This document shows positions 36,201 through 49,889 of a stretch of DNA of 64,000 nucleotides, piece after piece. The translations under genes were made by a program, and so were the position numbers. The number at the start of each line of letters is the position of its first letter. Positions within the stretch are counted from its first letter, which is position 1. The notes beneath the pieces were generated by a model, which made no database searches, was not told the origin of the DNA, and saw only the letters and a program-made list of their open reading frames with translations. The stretch comes from Chrysogorgia sp. JL179-B06 (lineage: Eukaryota > Cnidaria > Anthozoa > Scleralcyonacea > Chrysogorgiidae), in contig JAYKKM010000193.1 in assembly GCA_035772405.1 (NCBI GenBank), positions 447,501 to 511,500 of the forward strand, written 5' to 3'.

Positions 36201-39200
36201 AAATTTGATATTAATATTTTCATATTAACAAAGTTAAGTTTGTTTCTACTAAAACAATTAGATTATGAGCTCGAAATTTCTATGAAGTGATAAATGTGAT
36301 ATTAGTATTTTCATATTAACAAAGTTAAGTTTGTTTCTACTAAAACAATTAGATTATGAGCTGGAAATTTCTATGAAGTGATAAATTTGATATTAATATT
36401 TTCATATTAACAAAGTTAAGTTTGTTTCTACTAAAACAATTAGATTATGAGCTCGAAATTTCTATGAAGTGATAAATTTGATATTAATATTTTCATATTA
36501 ACAAAGTTAAGTTTGTTTCTACTAAAACAATTAGATGATGAGCTCGTAATTTCTATGAAGTAATAAATGTGATATTAATATTTTCATATTAACGAAGTTA
36601 AGTTTGTTTCTATTAAAACAATTAGATTATGAGCTCGAAATTTCTATGAAGTGGTAAATTTGATATTAATATTTTCATATTAACAAAGTTAAGTTTGTTT
36701 CTACTAAAACAATTAGATTATGAGCTCGAAATTTCTATGAAGTGATAAATTTTATATTAATATTGTCATATTAACAAAGTTAAGCAAAACAATTAGATGA
36801 TGAGCTCGAAATTTCTATGAAGTGATAAATTTGATATTAATATTTTCATATTAGCAAAGTTAAGTTTGTTTCTACTAAAACAATTAGATGATGAGCTCGT
36901 AATTTCTATGAAATGATAAATTTGATATTAATAGGTTCATATTAGCAAAGTTAAGTTTGTTTCTACTAAAACAATTAGATGATGAGCTCGTAATTTCTAT
37001 GAAGTGATAAATTTGATATTAATATTTTCATATTAACGAAGTTAAGTTTGTTTCTACTAAAACAATTAGATTATGAGCTCGAAATTTCTATGAAGTGATA
37101 AATTTGATATTAATATTTTCATATTAACAAAGTTAAGTTTGTTTCTACTAAAACAATTAGATTATGAGTACGAAATTTCGATGAAGTGATAAATTTGATA
37201 TTAATATTTTCGTATTAACAAAGTTAAGTTTGTTTCTACTAAAACAATTAGATTATGAGCTCGAAATTTCTATGAAGTGATAAATTTGATATTAATATTT
37301 TCATATTAACAAAGTGAAGTTTGTTTCTACTAAAACAATTAGATGATGAGCTCGAAATTTCTATGAAGTGATAAATTTGATATTAATATTTTCATATTAA
37401 CAAAGTTAAGTTTGTTTCTACTAAAAACAATTAGATTATGAGCTCGAAATTTCTATGAAGTGATAAATTTGATATTAATATTTTCATATTAACAAAGTTA
37501 AGTTTGTTTCTACTAAAACAATTAGATTATGAGCTCGAAATTTCTATGAAGTGATAAATTTGATATTAATATTTTCATATTAACAAAGTTAAGTTTGTTT
37601 CTACTAAAACAATTAGATTATGAGCTCGAAATTTCTATGAAGTGATAAATTTGATATTAATATTTTCATATTAACAAAGTTAAGTTTGTTTCTACTAAAA
37701 CAATTAGATGATGAGCTCGAAATTTCTATGAAGTGATAAATTTGATATTAATATTTTCATATTAACAAAGTTAAGTTTGTTTCTACTAAAACAATTAGAT
37801 TATGAGCTCGAAATTTCGATGAAGTGATAAATTTGATGTTAATATTTTCATATTAACAAAGTTAAGTTTGTTTCTACTAAAACAATTAGATTATGAGCTC
37901 GAAATTTCTATGAAGTGATAAATTTGATATTAATATTTTCATATTAACAAAGTTAAGTTTGTTTCTACTAAAACAATTAGATGATGAGCTCGTAATTTCT
38001 ATGAAGTGATAAATGTGATATTAATATTTTCATATTAACGAAGTTAAGTTTGTTTCTACTAAAACAATTAGATTATGAGCTCGAAATTTCTATGAAGTGA
38101 TAAATTTGATATTAATATTTTCATATTAACAAAGTTAAGTTTGTTTCTACTAAAACAATTAGATTATGAGCTCGTAATTTCTATGAAGTGATAAATTTGA
38201 TATTAATATTTTCATATTAGCAAAGTTAAGTTTGTTTCTACTAAAACAATTAGATGATGAGCTCGTAATTTCTATGAAATGATAAATTTGATATGAATAG
38301 GTTCATATATTTGCAAAGTTAAGTTTGTTTCTACTAAAACAATTAGATGATGAGCTCGTAATTTCTATGAAGTGATAAATTTGATATTAATATTTTCATA
38401 TTAACGAAGTTAAGTTTGTTTCTACTAAAACAATTAGATTATGAGCTCGAAATTTCTATGAAGTGATAAATTTGATATTAATATTTTCATATTAACAAAG
38501 TTAAGTTTGTTTCTACTAAAACAATTAGATTATGAGTACGAAATTTCGATGAAGTGATAAATTTGATATTAATATTTTCGTATTAACAAAGTTAAGTTTG
38601 TTTCTACTAAAACAATTAGATTATGAGCTCGAAATTTCTATGAAGTGATAAATTTGATATTAATATTTTCATATTAACAAAGTTAAGTTTGTTTCTACTA
38701 AAACAATTAGATGATGAGCTCGAAATTTCTATGAAGTGATAAATTTGATATTAATATTTTCATATTAACAAAGTTAAGTTTGTTTCTACTAAAACAATTA
38801 GATTATGAGCTCGAAATTTCTATGAAGTGATAAATTTGATATTAATATTTTCATATTAACAAAGTTAAGTTTGTTTCTACTAAAACAATTAGATTATGAG
38901 CTCGAAATTTCTATGAAGTGATAAATTTGATATTAATATTTTCATATTAACAAAGTTAAGTTTGTTTCTACTAAAACAATTAGATGATGAGCTCGAAATT
39001 TCTATGAAGTGATAAATTTGATATCAATATTTTCATATTAACAAAGTTAAGTTTTTTTCTACTAAAACAATTAGATTATGAGCTCGAAATTTCTATGAAG
39101 TGATAAATTTGATATTAATATTTTCATATTAACAAAGTTAAGTTTGTTTCTACTAAAACAATTAGATTATGAGCTCGAAATTTCTATGAAGTGATAAATT

Positions 39201-42200
39201 TGATATTAATATTTTCATATTAACAAAGTTAAGTTTGTTTCTACTAAAACAATTAGATTATGAGCTCGTAATTTCTATGAAGTGATAAATTTGATATTAA
39301 TATTTTCATATTAGCAAAGTTAAGTTTGTTTCTACTAAAACAATTAGATGATGAGCTCGTAATTTCTATGAAGTGATAAATGTGATATTAATATTTTCAT
39401 ATTAACGAAGTTAAGTTTGTTTCTACTAAAACATTTAGATTATGAGCTCGAAATTTCTATGAAGTGATAAATTTGATATTAATATTTTCATATTAACAAA
39501 GTTAAGTTTGTTTCTACTAAAACAATTAGATTATGAGTACGAAATTTCTATGAAGTGATAAATTTGATATTAATATTTTCATATTAACAAAGTTAAGTTT
39601 GTTTCTACTAAAACAATTAGATTATGAGCTCGAAATTTCTATGAAGTGATAAATTTGATATTAATATTTTCATATTAACAAAGTTAAGTTTGTTTCTACT
39701 AAAACAATTAGATGATGAGCTCGAAATTTCTATGAAGTGATAAATTTGATATTAATATTTTCATATTAACAAAGTTAAGTTTGTTTCTACTAAAACAATT
39801 AGATTATGAGCTCTAAATTTCTATGAAGTGATAAATTTGATATTAATATTTTCATATTAACAAAGTTAAGTTTGTTTCTACTAAAACAATTAGATGATGA
39901 GCTCGAAATTTCTATGAAGTGATAAATTTGATATTAATATTTTTATATTAACAAAGTTAAGTTTGTTTCTACTAAAACAATTAGATTATGAGCTCGAAAT
40001 TTCTATGAAGTGATAAATGTGATATTAATATTTTCATATTAACGAAGTTAAGTTTGTTTCTACTAAAACAATTAGATGATGAGCTCGTAATTTCTATGAA
40101 GTGATAAATGTGATATTAATATTTTCATATTAACGAAGTTAAGTTTGTTTCTACTAAAACAATTAGATTATGAGCTCGAAATTTCTATGAAGTGATAAAT
40201 TTGATATTAATATTTTCATATTAACAAAGTTAAGTTTGTTTCTACTAAAACAATTAGATTATGAGCTCGAAATTTCTATGAAGTGATAAATTTGATATTA
40301 ATATTTTCATGTTAACAAAGTTAAGTTTGTTTCTACTAAAACAATTAGATGATGAGCTCGAAATTTCTATGAAGTGATAAATTTGATATTAATATTTTCA
40401 TATTGACAAAGTTAAGTTTGTTTCTACTAAAACAATTAGATTATGAGCTCGAAATTTCTATGAAGTGATAAATTTGATATTAATATTTTCATATTAACAA
40501 AGTTAAGTTTGTTTCTACTAAAACAATTAGATTATGAGCTCGAAATTTCTATGAAGTGATAAATTTGATATTAATATTTTCATATTGACAAAGTTAAGTT
40601 TGTTTCTACTAAAACAATTAGATTATGAGCTCGAAATTTCTATGAAGTGATAAATTTGATATTAATATTTTCATATTAACAAAGTTAAGTTTGTTTCTAC
40701 TAAAACAATTAGATGATGAGCTCGAAATTTCTATGAAGTGATAAATTTGATATTAATATTTTCATATTGACAAAGTTAAGTTTGTTTCTACTAAAACAAT
40801 TAGATTATGAGCTCGAAATTTCTATGAAGTGATAAATTTGATATTAATATTTTCATATTAACAAAGTTAAGTTTGTTTCTACTAAAACAATTAGATGATG
40901 AGCTCGTAATTTCTATGAAGTGATAAATGTGATATTAATATTTTCATATTAACGAAGTTAAGTTTGTTTCTACTAAAACAATTAGATGATGAGCTCGTAA
41001 TTTCTATGAAGTGATAAATGTGATATTAATATTTTCATATTAACGAAGTTAAGTTTGTTTCTACTAAAACAATTAGATTATGAGCTCGAAATATCTATGA
41101 AGTGATAAATTTGATATTAATATTTTCATATTAACAAAGTTAAGTTTGTTTCTACTAAAACAATTAGATTATGAGCTCGAAATTTCTATGAAGTGATAAA
41201 TTTGATATTAATATTTTCATATTAACAAAGTTAAGTTTGTTTTCTACTAAAACAATTAGATGATGAGCTCGTAATTTCTATGAAGTGATAAATGTGATAT
41301 TAATATTTTCATATTAACGAAGTTAAGTTTGTTTCTACTAAAACAATTAGATTATGAGCTCGAAATTTCTATGAAGTGATAAATTTGATATTAATATTTT
41401 CATATTAACAAAGTTAAGTTTGTTTCTACTAAAACAATTAGATGATGAGCTCGAAATTTCTATGAAGTGATAAATTTGATATTAATATTTTCATATTAAC
41501 AAAGTTAAGTTTGTTTCTACTAAAACAATTAGATTATGAGCTCGAAATTTCTATGAAGTGATAAATTTGATATTAATATTTTCATATTAACAAAGTTAAG
41601 TTTGTTTCTACTAAAACAATTAGATTATGAGCTCGAAATTTCTATGAAGTGATAAATTTGATATTAATATTTTCATATTAACAAAGTTAAGTTTGTTTCT
41701 ACTAAAACAATTAGATGATGAGCTCGAAATTTCTATGAAGTGATAAATTTGATATTAATATTTTCATATTAACAAAGTTAAGTTTGTTTCTACTAAAACA
41801 ATTAGATGATGAGCTCGTAATATCTATGAAGTGATAAATGTGATATTAATATTTTCATATCAACGAAGTTAAGTTTGTTTCTACTAAAACAATTAGATTA
41901 TGAGCTCCAAATTTCTATGAAGTGATAAATTTGATATTAATATTTTCATATTAACAAAGTTAAGTTTGTTTCTACTAAAACAATTAGATTATGAGCTCGA
42001 AATTTCTATGAAGTGATAAATTTGATATTAATATTTTCATATTAGCAAAGTTAAGTTTGTTTCTACTAAAACAATTAGATGATGAGCTCGTAATTTCTAT
42101 GAAGTGATAAATGTGATATTAATATTTTCATATTAACGAAGTTAAGTTTGTTTCTACTAAAACAATTAGATTACGAGCTCGAAATTTCTATGAAGTGATA

Positions 42201-45200
42201 AATTTGATATTAATATTGTCATATTAACAAAGTTAAGTTTGTTTCTACTAAAACAATTAGATGATGAGCTCGAAATTTCTATGAAGTGATAAATTTGATA
42301 TTAATATTTTCATATTAACAAAGTTAAGTTTGTTTCTACTAAAACAATTAGATGATGAGCTCGTAATTTCTATGAAGTGATAAATGTGATATTAATATTT
42401 TCATATCAACGAAGTTAAGTTTGTTTCTACTAAAACAATTAGATTATGAGCTCCAAATTTCTATGAAGTGATAAATTTGATATTAATATTTTCATATTAA
42501 CAAAGTTAAGTTTGTTTCTACTAAAACAATTAGATTATGAGCTCGAAATTTCTATGAAGTGATAAATTTGATATTAATATTTTCATATTAGCAAAGTTAA
42601 GTTTGTTTCTACTAAAACAATTAGATGATGAGCTCGTAATTTCTATGAAGTGATAAATGTGATATTAATATTTTCATATTAACGAAGTTAAGTTTGTTTC
42701 TACTAAAACAATTAGATGATGAGCTCGTAATTTCTATGAAGTGATAAATGTGATATTAATATTTTCATATTAACGAAGTTAAGTTTGTTTCTACTAAAAC
42801 AATTAGATTATGAGCTCCAAATTTCTATGAAGTGATAAATTTGATATTAATATTTTCATATTAACAAAGTTAAGTTTGTTTCTACTAAAACAATTAGATT
42901 ATGAGCTCGAAATTTCTATGAAGTGATAAATTTGATATTAATATTTTCATATTAGCAAAGTTAAGTTTGTTTCTACTAAAGCAATTAGATGATGAGCTCG
43001 TAATTTCTATGAAGTGATAAATGTGATATTAATATTTTCATATTAACGAAGTTAAGTTTGTTTCTACTAAAACAATTAGATTATGAGCTCCAAATTTCTA
43101 TGAAGTGATAAATTTGATATTAATATTTTCATATTAACAAAGTTAAGTTTGTTTCTACTAAAACAATTAGATTATGAGCTCGTAATTTCTATGAAGTGAT
43201 AAATTTGATATTAATATTTTCATATTAGCAAAGTTAAGTTTGTTTCTACTAAAACAATTAGATGATGAGCTCGTAATTTCTATGAAGTGATAAATGTGAT
43301 ATTAATATTTTCATATTAACGAAGTTAAGTTTGTTTCTACTAAAACAATTAGATTATGAGCTCGAAATTTCTATGAAGTGATAAATTTGCTATTGATATT
43401 TTCATATTAACAAAGTTAAGTTTGTTTCTACTAAAACAATTAGATGATGAGCTCGTAATTTCTATGAAGTGATAAATGTGATATTAGTATTTTCATATTA
43501 ACGAAGTTAAGTTTGTTTCTACTAAAACAATTAGATTATGAGCTCGAAATTTCTATGAATTGATATTAATATTTTCATATTAACAAAGTTAAGTTTGTTT
43601 CTACTAAAACAATTAGATTATGAGCTCGAAATTTCTATGAAGTGATAAATGTGATATTAATATTTTCATATTAACAAAGTTAAGTTTGTTTCTACTAAAA
43701 CAATTAGATTATGAGCTGGAAATTTCTATGAAGTGATAAATTTGATATTAATATTTTCATATTAACAAAGTTAAGTTTGTTTCTACTAAAACAATTAGAT
43801 TATGAGCTCGAAATTTCTATGAAGTGATAAATTTGCTATTAATATTTTCATATTAACAAAGTTAAGTTTGTTTCTACTAAAACAATTAGATGATGAGCTC
43901 GTAATTTCTATGAAGTGATAAATGTGATATTAGTATTTTCATATTAACGAAGTTAAGTTTGTTTCTACTAAAACAATTAGATTATGAGCTCGAAATTTCT
44001 ATGAATTGATATTAATATTTTCATATTAACAAAGTTAAGTTTGTTTCTACTAAAACAATTAGATTATGAGCTCGAAATTTCTATGAAGTGATAAATGTGA
44101 TATTAATATTTTCATATTAACAAAGTTAAGTTTGTTTCTACTAAAACAATTAGATTATGAGCTGGAAATTTCTATGAAGTGATAAATTTGATATTAATAT
44201 TTTCATATTAACAAAGTTAAGTTTGTTTCTACTAAAACAATTAGATTATGTGCTCGAAATTTCTATGAAGTGATAAATTTGATATTAATATTTTCATATT
44301 AACAAAGTTAAGTTTGTTTCTACTAAAACAATTAGATGATGAGCTCGTAATTTCTATGAAGTAATAAATGTGATATTAATATTTTCATATTAACGAAGTT
44401 AAGTTTGTTTCTATTAAAACAATTAGATTATGAGCTCGAAATTTCTATGAAGTGGTAAATTTGATATTAATATTTTCATATTAACAAAGTTAAGTTTGTT
44501 TCTACTAAAACAATTAGATTATGAGCTCGAAATTTCTATGAAGTGATAAATTTGATATTAATATTGTCATATTAACAAAGTTAAGCAAAACAATTAGATG
44601 ATGAGCTCGAAATTTCTATGAAGTGATAAATTTGATATTAATATTTTCATATTAACAAAGTTAAGTTTGTTTCTACTAAAACAATTAGATTATGAGCTCG
44701 AAATTTCTATGAAGCGATAAATTTTATATTAATATTTTCATATTAACAAAGTTAAGTTTGTTTCTACTAAAACAATTAGATTATGAGCTCGAAATTTCTA
44801 TGAAGTGATAAATTTGATATTAATATTTTCATATTAACAAAGTTAAGTTTGTTTCTACTAAAACAATTAGATTATGAGCTCGAAATTTCTATGAAGTGAT
44901 AAATTTGATATTAATATTGAAATAAAAACAAAGTTAAGCAAAACAATTAGATGATGAGCTCGAAATTTCTATGAAGTGATAAATTTGATATTAATATTTT
45001 CATATTAACAAAGTTAAGTTTGTTTCTACTAAAACAATTAGATTATGAGCTCGAAATTTCTATGAAGCGATAAATTTTATATTAATATTTTCATATTAAC
45101 AAAGTTAAGTTTGTTTCTACTAAAACAATTAGATGATGAGCTCGTAATTTCTATGAAGTGATAAATGTGATATTAGTATTTTCATATTAACGAAGTTAAG

Positions 45201-45830
45201 TTTGTTTCTACTAAAACAATTAGATTATGAGCTGGAAATTTCTATGAAGTGATAAATTTGATATTAATATTTTCATATTAACAAAGTTAAGTTTGTTTCT
45301 ACTAAAACAATTAGATTATGAGCTCGAAATTTCTATGAAGTGATAAATGTGATATTAATATTTTCATATTAACAAAGTTAAGTTTGTTTCTACTAAAACA
45401 ATTAGATGATGAGCTCGTAATTTCTATGAAGTAATAAATGTGATATTAATATTTTCATATTAACGAAGTTAAGTTTGTTTCTATTAAAACAATTAGATTA
45501 TGAGCTCGAAATTTCTATGAAGTGGTAAATTTGATATTAATATTTTCATATTAACAAAGTTAAGTTTGTTTCTACTAAAACAATTAGATTATGAGCTCGA
45601 AATTTCTATGAAGTGATAAATTTGATATTAATATTTTCATATTAACAAATTTAAGTTTGTTTCTACTAAAACAATTAGATTACGAACTCGAAATTTCTAT
45701 GAAGGTGATAAATTTGATATTAATATTTTCATATTAACAAAGTTAAGTTTGCTTCTGCTAAAACAATTAGATTATGAGCTCGATATTTCTATGAAGTGAT
45801 AAATGTGATATTAATGTTTTCATATTAACG
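27269..45830. repeat. Satellite array, 91-bp monomer (right block)
   Basis: The same monomer continues head to tail after the composite insertion. Additional variants appear here: an 11-bp deletion form (GTTAAGCAAAACAATT), a form lacking TTTTCATATT, GAGCTCC, GAGCTGG and ATAGGTTCAT. The last monomers at 45.6-45.83 kb carry several private changes (GCTTCTGCTAAAAC, TTACGAACTCG). The array then stops in unique-looking DNA at CGTTTTCATAGTACG. Confidence 0.98.
29070..45520. repeat. Superunit of about 8-9 kb present twice
   Basis: Rare monomer variants recur in the same order at steadily growing offsets: ATAGGTTCAT at 29161 and 36931, and 30527 and 38297 (offset 7,770); ATATCAAT at 31067 and 39021 and AAAACATTT at 31474 and 39428 (7,954); GAGCTCC at 33485 and 41902 (8,417); TAGTATTTTC at 34431 and 43485, and TGTGCTCG at 35195 and 44249 (9,054); ATATTGAAATAAAA at 35861 and 44914 (9,053). 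The junction between units lies at about 36.80-36.85 kb. The offset jumps are multiples of about 91 bp, so monomers were gained in the second unit after duplication. Confidence 0.85.
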
Positions 45831-46283
45831 TTTTCATAGTACGTTTTTGATTTGGCAACTCAAAATAGCAGCTAACATAAATGGCTAACATAAATACCTT
45901 CCTCGCCACATGTCAACTTTGCAATTGTCGTCATTTTACTCAATACAAAAACACAAGATCAATAATTGTCTCCATTCTGCTAGTAATTACTGTAGCTTTT
46001 TATTTGGCTCAAAAATAGCATGACATCTTCTTTTAGAACACCATGGGCAAACATTTACTCAAACGCATTCCTAATTTTATATACGGTTCCTATTTTTACA
46101 TTCGACGAAAGAGAACTCCATCCTAATGGTATTGTAATCGAGACTTTGATGTATGTTTGGGTTGTAGATAAAAGGGATGACCCAAAAGGACCTTTCTTTA
46201 TATCGATAACCTTTTAGCCTCCGGAAGTTGCCTTTTGGCCTTGTCAAAGATTTGACTGTTATATATGCGGAATAAATGCTTTA
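45831..46283. other. Unassigned interval right of the satellite
   Basis: A 65-codon frame (46,020-46,217 plus) resembles nothing known. Short direct repeats (GGCAACTCAAAATAGCA / TGGCTCAAAAATAGCATG) occur. There is no supported gene. Confidence 0.35.
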
Positions 46284-46285
46284 TA

Positions 46286-46860
46286 CGGTCGAACATGTAT
46301 TAAGTGGTCACCCTTGGGGATTGTGTAGGTGACCGCTTTATGCAGGGTGACCGCTTAAAGCGGTTCTGATTATTGTATATTTAAAATGTGACCTGCTAAA
46401 ACTCTGTTTATAAATCTTAACAGAAATTAAGGGAACAATAAAAAAATAACTATGAACATAAAATAACAATTTAATGCCTAAGTTGTTAACAAATTTACAT
46501 TGGGTTAATAACAAGATGTAAAATTATTAACAAACTTGGCAAAGAAAAATTGATTCTTTAGACGTAGCTAGACCGCAGAAAAATAGTGTATGATTAATTT
46601 GGCTCAAATCCGTCTCCCTAAAAATGGCTAACAAAAGTTCTTGATGTCAATAAAATTGGGTAAAGTTTGTGGTGGTGACCGCTTAATACGAGTTCAAGAC
46701 AATGAAAACTAAGTTTATGACTGTACAAAGGGTGACCGCGTCCGCTTAATAGAGGTGACCGTTTACTAAAAGTTACTTTAACAGTATTTAAGTTACGAAA
46801 TTTTTGGGACTTTGACAAGTGACCGCTTAGTATGGGGACCGCTTAATACAGGTTCGACTG
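46286..46860. mobile_element. TA-flanked MITE (Tc1/mariner-type ends)
   Basis: The ends are inverted copies of C(G/A)GTCGAAC(A/C)TGTATTAAG followed by (T/C)GGTC, flanked by TA on both sides (46284-46285 and 46861-46862). The interior repeats GTGACCGCTTAATA-like units at least six times in both orientations. It is 575 bp and has no transposase. TA duplication with CAGTCGAA-type ends fits Tc1/mariner-pogo non-autonomous elements. Confidence 0.8.
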
Positions 46861-46862
46861 TA

Positions 46863-47225
46863 TTCGTATATGGCAAATACGAAAGCTCTCCATATATGAA
46901 TTATCTGCTTCAGATCTTATATGTATTATTTGTTTCATATTTGTTGACTGCACATCCCAATTCACCTCTTTAATACACTTGCTTCGAACTCACTTATTTA
47001 ATAATCTCTGATTACTCCTACTTTCTTCCTATTTTCATACAAGGTTCAGTATTTGAAACAACTTCGATTGCGTGGTTTTCAACGGAGCCAAACTCCTTGA
47101 TTGCTGGCCAAGGGGGAAAATTTTTGAAAATATTTGATATACGAGATCAGCTTGGTAGGTTTATTCAGATGTTCCATGTTGTGATTTTGATGTTCTTAAT
47201 ACATCCTGTTTTCATGGTCGGGAAT
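46863..47225. other. Unassigned interval
   Basis: A short imperfect palindrome begins at 46,863 (CGTATATGGCAAATACG). Nothing coding is supported. Confidence 0.35.
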
Positions 47226-47298
47226 TCTGAGTCCCGATCGAACATGTAATTGTCTGATTGCCGGTGAAACGCTCTAACCATTGAGCTACTGAGATTCA
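47226..47298 (-). repeat. tRNA-like element
   Basis: On the minus strand box A is TAGCTCAATGG (plus coordinates 47278-47288) and box B is a weakened TGTTCGATCGG. The GGCAATCAGA middle is shared with the 6.1 kb element. The acceptor stem does not pair, so this is SINE-derived. Confidence 0.55.
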
Positions 47299-47370
47299 GA
47301 TGGAGAGTGATGTACTGGTTCGATTGATATATGTACTGCCTACTGAGCAGCAGTCACTATATCAATAATG

Positions 47371-48230
<860 letters not shown>

Positions 48231-48277
48231 ATAATTATCTGAACGTGGGAGTAAGGAGAAGTAGAAGTAAATGCCAC

Positions 48278-49246
48278 TTAAAGTGCTGCTGCTTAATACC
48301 TTCAGGTTTTTGAAACATGCAAATTAGATTCCGTATGACTTCCGTTTCTCACATCGACTAAATAAAATTCACAAATTAGGAATATCTCTGCAAATACAAG
48401 CAGAATGTTTTGAAACTTTGCACATGTATGCCCATGATGGAAGTACACACCACTATGCAGTATGTCGTTGCCATGGATATCACTGGGAAGCAGGAGGCTT
48501 TTAACTAAAAAACTAAAATCTTAGTTTCTGTCTCTTTCTTAAAGAATAATATGATTTAGACATCAGCAGTACAATATGTGTACGAATCTGCAATTCTACG
48601 CACTGTAGTAAATGTTGTTTGATAGAGGAGAAATAACCAAATTTTGTTTTACAAATAGAAGAGATCTGTCACCAAGCGATCTCCATGGGAACAGCATACT
48701 ATGCAATAGTATAACCTGACACTATATGCAATATATACGCAATAGTTTAACCTGACACTAGTGTAGATCTGTCTGTATAAGTTTGTTCTTTTGCCATACT
48801 ATGTATGTAAAGTGTTTGTATCCTTTGCTAATTTCCGACCTTGTAATTTAATTTCATGCTTTGTAAACTGGCTTCCTGGCATTTTTAGCCCTCTAAGGTT
48901 ATTTCTAGAAGTCAGTACCCTAATTTTATTCAAAATATCTATGCATTTCAAATTATCTGTATTATCAAAGGGTACAATAAATTCTTGTCTTATCTCTTGT
49001 CTTGTCTAATTTCATCATTGACATACATATGAAAAGTTTCAAAACAGTCTGCTTGTTATTTGCAGAGATATTCCTCATCTTGTGAATTTTATTTAGTCTA
49101 TGTGAGAAACTGGGTCATACGGCATCTAATTTGCATCTATAATTTGCGTGAAACCGAGACAGCCGTTTTGTTTCATTTTCATGCAAATGCTTTTAGATAA
49201 AATCAAAATTGGATAGACCAAATTTTCATATCAGTAGCACTTTAAA
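48278..49246. mobile_element. Foldback element with about 150-bp inverted arms
   Basis: TTAAAGTGCTGCTG at 48,278 and its near complement CAGTAGCACTTTAA at 49,232 mark the ends. Inside, 48,315-48,440 and 49,012-49,140 are inverted copies sharing GCAAATTAGAT, CGTATGAC, TTTCTCACAT, TAAATAAAATTCACAA and ATATCTCTGCAAATA. The interior holds a probable LINE tail. No transposase frame is visible. The target duplication is unclear. Confidence 0.75.
48770..49012 (+). repeat. Probable LINE 3' tail
   Basis: A 72-codon frame with no domain is followed by GGGTACAATAAATTCTTGTC and short TCTTGTCT repeats. This looks like the repeat-terminated 3' end of a non-LTR element nested in the foldback. Confidence 0.3.
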
Positions 49247-49889
49247 AACATCAACGAATAAACAATACTCTTCGCCATCAATAATATCACGATTTGCAAC
49301 TAGGTTTCAACCATTTTCAACCAGAGTAAAATTCTATTTAACCAATCAGTGGACTAGAAACACCTCATGTCATCATTAGTTTCCTATCCAGTCTTTTAAT
49401 TATCCAGTTTGTCCGTGCTCGCCACCATCTTTCCAAAAAAGGTCTATGAGCCACGTTTTGATTTTACTTCGCTTTTGTCTTCTTAGATAACTCAAAACCC
49501 AAACAATACGCAAACACGAAGGCAGTTCATGGAGTGTGCGTCGATCCAAATTTTGAATATCGGGTTGCATCATTTGTTGAGGTAACATATCGTGTCATAA
49601 TTAAACACTTTATTATATGCATGATAAAATTACTGTATTCTGATTGGTTGAGAGGAGTACATTTATTTTATTAATTGTACTGCAGTACAATTAATGATTT
49701 TCGCAAAACAAACAAAATGGCGGATAAAATTTTGTCGGCTCGTGCAATTTTAGCACAATTTTCAAATATCACTCGTAGTGTAAATCCTTAATTGTACTCG
49801 CTGTCAAATGGGATGGAAACAGTGAGATTTAATTCCCGTTTTGCCGAGGGAACAGTCATTAAATATATAGCAAAAAATATTCAAAGTAC
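49247..49889. other. Unassigned interval with a perfect 26-bp palindrome
   Basis: ATTAATTGTACTG and its complement form a perfect palindrome at 49,670-49,695, with further inverted bits nearby (TAATTGTACTCG at 49,789). It may be the core of a palindromic MITE similar to the one at 57.2 kb. No gene is recognised. Confidence 0.45.

Noticed and set aside
13247..45830. Regular repeats that could suggest a CRISPR array
   Set aside because: Repeats are contiguous 91-bp monomers with no unique spacers, in a eukaryotic-type context; this is satellite DNA.
13247..45830. Calling the satellite a centromere
   Set aside because: The sequence alone gives no CENP-A information and no recognised protein-binding box; kept only as a hypothesis.
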